A stretch of DNA of 64,000 bases from Leptasterias polaris (lineage: Eukaryota; Echinodermata; Asteroidea; Forcipulatida; Asteriidae): positions 806,001 through 870,000 of the forward strand of contig JAZGTN010000088.1 in assembly GCA_037783415.1 (NCBI GenBank), read 5' to 3'. The notes below the pieces were generated by a model. That model was not told the DNA's origin. It saw nothing but the letters and a program-made list of their open reading frames with translations, and made no database searches. The stretch's first letter is position 1, and each line of letters opens with the position of its first letter. This document shows positions 51,734 to 60,700 of the stretch, one piece after another. Made by a program: the position numbers and the translations under genes.

Positions 51734-54700
51734 TCACACCTCTTCTTGTTGTTGAAACTCCACCAACGTTGAGCTATCCACAGCAATTAACAGGAACTCC
51801 ACACCATCCAACCCCTAGGGGATGAAATAATAAAAATAATAATTAATAATAACTTCGGGAGGTTAACCATCCTTACTTGCAGCTGAGAAACTGAATTGCA
51901 AGGGACGTGGCTACACTGTTCTTCTAGCTAGAACCCCATGGAGAGAAGACCAGGCAGTTTCAGTTTTAGATGTGGGAGAAAAACCCCAGAGAATTATTCC
52001 ACATGGCAAACCCATTTCATTTCAAGTCTTTGTATTTGCGGATTGTTAATAATCTGTTTTTCATATTGTTCAAGATTTCGCAATTCGGCCCTTGGCCGCA
52101 ATGGAATGTTTCTGATAAACCAATTGAAATCAAAATTCTTCCCCCATACTGTCAGTAAGAGAGTATGGAGACATTATATAAGGATTGGACAAGATATCAT
52201 TCAATCTTCCCAGTGCCCATAAACAAAAAACAAATTGGCAGGCCAGGGGCTGCAACTGAAGGGGGACCTTATGCATTGACGTCATCACGCCGCTATCTTA
52301 GCGAAAAAACTATGATGAGAAAATGTAAAAATATTTGTACACCCAAGACACAGGATGAGCTAATGAGCAAACTTCTTTTGACCTCTAGTTGAGGGCGTCC
52401 TACTCAAATGACGTCATGTGCATAAGGTCTATGAGGGTGGAAGAGTTCGGGGACCTGCAACCCCTGAAGCCCCCTCCCATTCAACTAAAAGGAGTCTTTG
52501 ATTTTTTCAGTGCTTACCTTTTTGGATCTGATCAGTTTATGATCTCTGAATTCTGTCAGCTGAGCTCGTAGAGTCAGTTCACTGTTGACAAGAAATGCCT
52601 CCCGACACTTCTGATACAAGTCTTGAAAGGAGAGTCCTATAAAAAATTGAAAATCAAACATGTTCACAACTTTTAAAATTTGTTGCTGGGTGATTTTGGT
52701 TAGGGTTAATAAGCCTCAGAAGACTTGCTTTGTGTATCCCTACATGACATTCGGGCATAACTTATACAGCCCAATCTTTCATAGCACTCGTACAAATGTA
52801 ATTTGGATAGAAATAGCGAGTGTATGTGTTTGTTGGCGATGTACCAGCCAGACATGTATAATTGCACTATGCACAAAATATATACAAGCAAGGTTTGTTC
52901 TTGACACAGACTGAGTAATGTGTGTAAAATCAAGTAGCCGGTTGGTTAATGGAAATAATAGTAAATACCGCCAATGATGTTTTCTTGTTCAAGAAAAAAG
53001 ATGATGTGATACAAACATCAATTTATTTTTATTATATTTATTCTGGTTGTGAAGCCAAGGATTCTGAGAAAAGCGAACTTAATCACTATACTAGCCAAGA
53101 ACGCCATGGAGAGAAGACAAGGAAGGAAGTTTAAGTTGTGGAAGGCGACGAAAGAAACCACTATGCCAACGCGAACGCCGTCTAAATTGTGAATGTTTTC
53201 AAACATTATTTCTATAGATAGGTTGCAGTATGACGTAAGTCGGCCATCTTTACGGGCAATTTGGAACACACAGTCATGCGTTACGCGTGAGAACGGCGTG
53301 CATCACGCGCACATTTCACAAAACTCATTGTATGATTGGTTAGTGAATGACGCGGCTGCGTTAATAATTTGAGCGCTTGACGCGCCTGCAAGCCAAAATG
53401 CGATTTGCCCGTAAAGATGGCGTCTACTGGGAACTATCTATCTCTTTCTTTGCCCAAGAAATGAAATAAATATATAGAATAAATAGATAGATAAACAAGC
53501 TGTGAATTGGAATGGGAGACTGACCTTGGTATGTGGAATCATCTTGATGAGCTAACTGGTACTCCACTAAGAGATTGAAGATACCTCTGTTCAAATAAAA
53601 AATGTACAAAGTAGACAGACATTAAAGGAAACTGACTGAACCTAAAGAGGTTTGTAATCAAATATCTGCTCAGAGCATACCTCTGTTCAAATAAAAAATG
53701 TACAAAGGTACAGACATTGAAGAAAAATAACTGAACCTAAAAAGGTTTGAGTCAAATATCTGCTCAGAGCATACCTCTGTTTGAATAAAAATGTACAAAG
53801 CAGACAGATATTGAATGAAACTGACTGAACCAAAAAAGGTTTGTAATCAAACATCTGCACAGAGCATACCTCAGTTCGAATAAAAATGTACAAAGTAGAC
53901 AGACATTGAAGGAAACAGAATGAACCTACAGAATGAACCTACAGAATGAACCTAAAAATGACTGTAATCAAATATCTGCTCAAAGCAAACCTCTGTTCAA
54001 ATAAAACTGTACAAAGGTACTGACATTTAAGGAAACGGACAGAACCTAAAAAGATTTGCTAATCGTGGATGGATTCGACAATCATGAAAATACTGTGACT
54101 GTTTGTTTGCAGCTGAAACTGTCACATGTGACTCTTATTGTATCCTTCTTTATAAATAGGCCTATAAGTCAGCATTACATTTACAAAAAACCATCTATGA
54201 CCCTACTACCTAAAGACAGAGTAATCCTGTAAACTCACCTTGCATTGGGTGTCAGGCTTCTCAGTACATGAGTCAGGGAACTAAGGGCAAGGACACCAGA
54301 CTGAGTAATCCTGTAAACTCACCTTGCATTGGGTGTCAGACTTCTCAGTACATGAGTCAGGGAACTAAGGGCAAGGACACCAGACTGCTGGACCAACAGA
54401 GAATTCTCATAAGAAGTCTCTTCTGTGTAAGGCTCAAAGGTGGTGACCTCGTACCACACCCAGTAGAAACTGCTGGATTTTGACTGATCCCAAACTGTGG
54501 AGTTTGAACAAATTCACTTTTAAGTAACTGATGTGTCTGTCTGTAAACACAATTTCTGGGCATAAACACCTTTTTGTAGTGTCAGTACAAAATGTTGTAT
54601 CTCGCTTAAAATAGCCATACAACGTTTTTGCACAGAGCATTTGCATGCATGATAACAAAAATTCAAAATCGAGATACAGTTTGTTTGCACTGACGCAACG

Positions 54701-57700
54701 CTTTGACAACTGAACTGGTCTGCATGCATGTTTATGCATACATTTTAGGTGTTTGAAATCAACATTCTCAAATGTTACTTTTTTTCTCAGGACATTTTGG
54801 TCCTCTGGTGTAAAAAACAAGATGTAAAACTTATCAACATATATATTTTTTTTTTATCATTACTGAATATACAACATGCCTTCAAAGAAGTCTTTGAAGG
54901 AACTAAACAACTAACTCAGGGATTCCTCATTTCTGTGCAATATTTCGAACTGAAGGTATCTGCTGAGATGTAGAACAAAGAGTCATTCCAACAGCTTTAT
55001 TCCACGTACTGCATCTCTTTGGAACTCCTTGCCTGGTGCATGTTTCCCTCCATCCTACAATCTAGACTGTTTTAAAGAGGGAATATCAATTCATACCTTC
55101 AGCTCCCCTGAGCTATTTCCATCTTTAATATTTGTCTTCTTGAAGCCCCTTACCAAGAGTGGCTTTTAGCCTTGTTTGGGGCGAACTTGCATCAAACAAA
55201 TAAAAAAATAAAATAAAAATGCAATAGTATAGTTGAATAGTACTCACTGAGTGGTGCATTAATGTGGTCTATTGTCCCAATGACGTGCACCGATGACAAC
55301 TGAGATAATGATGCCAGGGTAGTCTGGGACTTGAACCCTCTCAGCATCATACCATCTATGTTGTGAATAATCAAGAACAGTGGCTCTGAAAAGAGGAGAA
55401 CAAATTAGTTGGAAAATGTCTTAGAGGAATGTTGTCTAAGGTTTATGGGTTTTGAGGCATTGCATGGTGAGGTATCATTGTACATTCAGTTGTCTAAGGT
55501 TTATGGGTTTTGAGGCATTGCATGGTGAGGTATCAATGAAGATTCAGTTGTCTAAGGTTTATGGGTTTTGAGGCATTGCATGGTGAGGTATCAATGTATA
55601 TTAAGTTGTCTAAGGTTTATGGGTTTTGAGGTATCATTGTACATTCAGTTGTCTAAGGTTTATGGGTTTTGAGGCATTGCATGGTGAGGTATCAATGAAG
55701 ATTCAGTTGTCTAAGGTTTATTGGTTTTGAGGCATTGCATGGTGAGGTATCAATGTACATTCAGTTGTCTAAGGTTTATAGGTTTTGAGGCATTGCATGG
55801 TGAGGTATCAATGAAGATTCAGTTGTCTAAGGTTTATGGGTTTTGAGGCATTGCATGGTGAGGTATCAATGTACATTCAGTTGTCTAAGGTTTATAGGTT
55901 TTGAGGCATTGCATGGTGAGGTATCAATGTATATTCAGTTGTCTAAGGTTTATAGGTTTTGAGGCATTGCATGGTGAGGTATCATGAAGATTCAGTTGTC
56001 TAAGGTTTATTGGTTTTGAGGCATTGCATGGTGAGGTATCAATGTATATTCAGTTGTCTAAGGTTTATGGGTTTTGAGGCATTGCATGGTGAGGTATCAA
56101 TGTACATTCAGTTGTCTAAGGTTTATAGGTTTTGAGGCATTGCATGGTGAGGTATCAATGTATATTCAGTTGTCTAAGGTTTATAGGTTTTGAGGCATTG
56201 CCTGGTGAGGTATCAATGAAGATTCAGTTGTCTAAGGTTTATTGGTTTTGAGGCATTGCATGGTGAGGTATCATTGTACATTCAGTTGTCTAAGGTTTAT
56301 AGGTTTTGAGGCATTGCATCGTGAGGTATCAATGTATATTCAGTTGTCTAAGGTTTATGGGTTTTGAGGCATTGCATGGTGAGGTATCAATGTATATTCA
56401 GTTGTGTAAGGTTTATGGGTTTTGAGGCATTGCATGGTGATCTATCAATGAAGATTCAGTTGTCTAAGGTTTATGGATTTTGAGGCATTGCATGGTTGTC
56501 TAAGGTTTATGGGTTTTGAGGCATTGCACGGCGAGGTCTCAATGAAGATCTAGTTTTCAGTAACAACATGTGTACATATCTACTTTGATTTGAACATTTG
56601 TTCTTTGAGTACTTGCCTTGCTATTTTTTTTTTCTGCCCTGGAAAAGATTTCCATGAAAGCTTTCCTCTTAATCTCTATAAAGAGACCAGCATTTTGAAC
56701 CCACTATAATCGATTTACATTATTGATAGGTAAGGTAAAAAGTAAAGAATTACAGTTATCAAGATATGTGGTGACAGTAACATGAATTAGCTGAACAAAT
56801 GCCCGCATTGATGATTACCCTGCCCTTTCCTACCTTCTCTTTCCTCTAGAGTGTCATGGATGAACTCAGTTTGTTCAGCGAGGTTGCGAAATCCCGCCTG
56901 ATGTCCCAACACATCATCAGTGATGCTGTTCAGAATCTACAAAGGGGAAGCTAAACTGTTTTATTTATGAACAAAAATCAAGGTAGCACTGAGAAGATTT
57001 GGCAAGAACAGGCATTTGCTTTAGACCACATCAGGCCTACATTCATTAGCTGTCAGGGCAATTTATACCTGAATGGTGCAGGGATGTGTTTTTTTCCAAA
57101 TCAATGTCAAACAAATTTATATTAAATCTTAGAACATTGCTTTCTCTTAGTCATGGAAGTTCTAGCCTTCCATTTGAGACAATGACCAAAATGAGCCGTC
57201 ACTGATTATTCATTTTTAGTTAAAAGATACAATGAGCTGTTGTCGGAACCTAACACTATCCCAAGTTACCAGCAGCCATGTAGAAACAATTTGCATGGTA
57301 CAGATCATTTGTGCACTGATCATAGCATTTGCAAAAGTAGTTTGGGGCATTTTTTGTTTCACTTTAATACACCACCATCAGTCAAAAATTCTTCCAGAGA
57401 ATACATTCTAAAATTTCTGGTCTTTCGGTGAAAAATCAGGCGATGCAACTTTGACTAATCGCACAGCACTCTGGCTAAAAACTCATCCAAATACATGTAG
57501 ACCAGCCGAAAAGATTGCAGACTACGCAAAATGGAGGTTCAGTAGTCAGTCCGGCAAACGTGAAGAAAAAGTTAACGGAAACCACTGGAAACTAGACCCT
57601 GCACTTACACTTTTGACGGTTAGACCGGGGAAGAATCCGTTGACCACCACATGGCTGCAGGTGCTCAGCATCTCTGCCCGGAACTTATCTAGAAGACATC

Positions 57701-60700
57701 GCTTGGAACCAAGGCCATACAGCATCAGATTGAAACCATTGCTGCAAAAAAGAAGGGGGTGACAAGCAAATTGGAACGCTTGCAATTTTATGCAAGTTCA
57801 CCCCAAACAAGGCTAAAAAGCCACTCTTAGTAAGGGGCTAAAACAAGAAAATATTTAGGACAAAACAACTCAGGGGAGCTGAACGTAGGAATTGATATTC
57901 CTCTTAAAACTGTCTAGATTGTAGGATGGAGGGAAACATGCACCAGGCAAGGAGATCCAAAGAGATGCAGTTTGTGGAATAAAGCTGTTGGAATGGCTCT
58001 TTGTTCTACATCTCAGCAAAGCAAGAGTGTATGAGAACAAGCAGAAAGCCTGGTTTCACGCTCAAACACTTAGATAGGAGGGACCAGGTTGGACACGCTA
58101 GTGGCACAGTTACCAACAAAAATATCTGTGGAAATAAGTTTTTGTGATGATCCCAAGGAGTATTTGAAAAAAACCAAAAAACTTACACACCTCAGCTGAA
58201 ACATCCACTTATTAAACAAGCCTTGGTATTCCGTGTACAACTCTGTTATCTGTTCATGGTGACTACTGGGTGTGCTACTCAGTGCCTTATTGACCTGCTG
58301 TTGATCCATCTGAGGCACAGCCAGTCTAGATAGGGTGTGGTCAGAGGTGAGGGACACGCCTGCATGGGCAGAGAAGTACTCTTCGGCCAAGTTTGGCTAT
58401 GAAAAATGGACAACACAAAATGGAATGACCAACAAATTCAGAAGTGTCTCATGCCCTTTTCGAACCAGGGCTTCAGCTTGGGCTCCTGGCTTAGGCTCAG
58501 TCAGTTATTTTGAAAACATGCGCTTTTGGTACAAGGTTTCAAACAGACAGACCAAGCCTAAAAGCCGGAGGCCAAGCCAAAGCTGTGGTTTCGAAAAGGG
58601 CTGTAGTATCTTCTCTCACTTTAGCAAAAGCATCGATTTCATATACCTTAACCCTAACCATGCCCTACACAACATGATCCAACAGTTTTAAAACTGTGTT
58701 GTACCATGTTGCACAGGGAATTCTGTGGTTTACTCTCCTCTGTGTGTGAGTGTTGTTGCATAGGGAATTGAACCATAGTGTATAACAGGGTATCTGTGTT
58801 GCATACTGTTGCATAGGGAATTATGCTGGGTGTTAACTGTGTTGAACCTTGGTGGATAAGGCATTAAATATCAATGTTGTGTCTTGAAGATTGTGTGGGG
58901 TCACTGGGTCAGTACATAAGTTAACCCCCAAAACAATGCTCATTACATAGCAGAGAAGCACAAAGTAAACTAATTTGAGTCAAAAACACCAGCCAGCATT
59001 CCCATCCTCTGTTCTATATTGTTGAACAGGGCATGATACCCCAAAACCACAGTCCAATTGACTGAATACCCTTCCATTCCTCACACAACGGTATGCACAT
59101 ATGGATCTTGTTGCTTAGGGCAAGCCACTCACATTGAATAGTGTTGTATGGTGTTGGACGGGGCATATAACACCACGTGGTATGGGGAAAGGTTAGGGTT
59201 AAGCTTATAACTCAACACCCAATCCTCACAAAAATCAAAGCTAGTTCCGCCTTTGCCAAGCCAGTCAGAATCAAGCTAAACCTACGGGTTGTCATGGTGA
59301 AAGTCAACAACTACAAGACTCTTCTTGATCAAGTTTGTTATGTATCTTAAAATCAAGTTTAGTGTTAAACAAAGACAAAATTACTAGAGTGGGATTTGAA
59401 CCAACGACCTTTGGTTTAACGTGCCTGCGCTCAACCAACTGAGCTACCTAGCCCCATGTTGTCGGTCTTCCTTAAAATAAAATAAATCGTATCCCCTGGC
59501 TGCCACTTCCCAGTTTGCATCATAAACTTGGGTGTGACCCCCGACTACACAGCATCTAATGTTTTTGGGGCATCTGACTGGTACCCCTGAACAAAGATAT
59601 TGACATTAAAGGGACACCGCCAAAATAGGGCTTGATAGCTCAGTTGATACAGCGCCAGCACACTAAACTGAAGGTCATTGGCTCAAATCCAGCTCTAGTA
59701 AATTTGTCTTTGTTCAACCCCAAATTATTTAAAATATACATGGTCAGTTTCCCTTGTGGTTTATAACTTTATATTTAAAATCTAATTTGAATCTTACAAT
59801 GTCTATTTCTCCCCTGGTTTTCCTCTTAGAGTTCTCTGATGTAGAGCCCCTGGGCGTCTTGCCCCCTTTAGCGCCTCCTCTGTTGCCCCTGGTTGATCTA
59901 TGCATTGATGACGTGCTGTCTTTACTGTGGATACTACTATTATCATCATCTCCTTGGTCATCAGAGGTGGAACTATCGGAGGTGTCACTGTCATCGACCA
60001 AGTCAGGTAAAGCTCCTGAAAAATATCAAAATTTGACAATAGTGGTTTATCATTCTCTAAATACGTATTGCAGAATCCTGCCTCATGTGTCTCATTATGT
60101 GCGTCCCAAATTCAAAGTATACCATCTTCATTTAGAAAGTCGTTGCTGAGCGGTCATGGCCAAGCTGTTTGCGCACTGGTTAACTCGAACTCAAAGCTCT
60201 GGTGTTTCTGCTCAGCAGAGAGTGGGTTCGAGTCCCGGTCTTGACCTTTGTGTCCTTAAGCAAGACACTTAACCATTATTACTTCATCATTAGGATGGGA
60301 TTGAAGCTGTTGGTACCATGTGTTGAGTAATGCTTGTAAAAGAACCCAGTTACACTTATCACTAAGAGAAGGGGTTTGCCTCTGTGTTTCCAGCGATGGC
60401 TGCTGAATGCACCGCAGCACCTTGTTAACCCTTACAGGGTGTTACATAGATAGGTCTCATAATACATAAACTTGTCTGGAATTTGTTTAAATGATAAGTG
60501 CTTCGAGACTCTGTAGGATAAAGTGCTATATACAAACTAGTTATTATTAATATGAAATGACCTTACGTCTACTACTTCTTCTAGTCACTCTCCTGACAGG
60601 TTCTATCTGCTTTGGGGTAGGTGCAGGTGTTTCCTTCTGTTGTTTCTTGGTGGAAACAGGTGTTGCACATTTTCTGGCAAGCTGTGCCATCTGACCAGCT

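Noticed and set aside
51640..51825. A plus-strand open frame rich in proline and threonine
   Set aside because: It is the antisense of ORC2 exon 12.
55432..56552. Regularly spaced repeats that could suggest a CRISPR array
   Set aside because: There are no unique spacers; the entire ~58-bp unit repeats, and it lies in an intron of an animal gene.
59754..60149. A 131-codon plus-strand frame
   Set aside because: It is the antisense of ORC2 exon 4, whose acidic/serine-rich codons leave few stops on the other strand.
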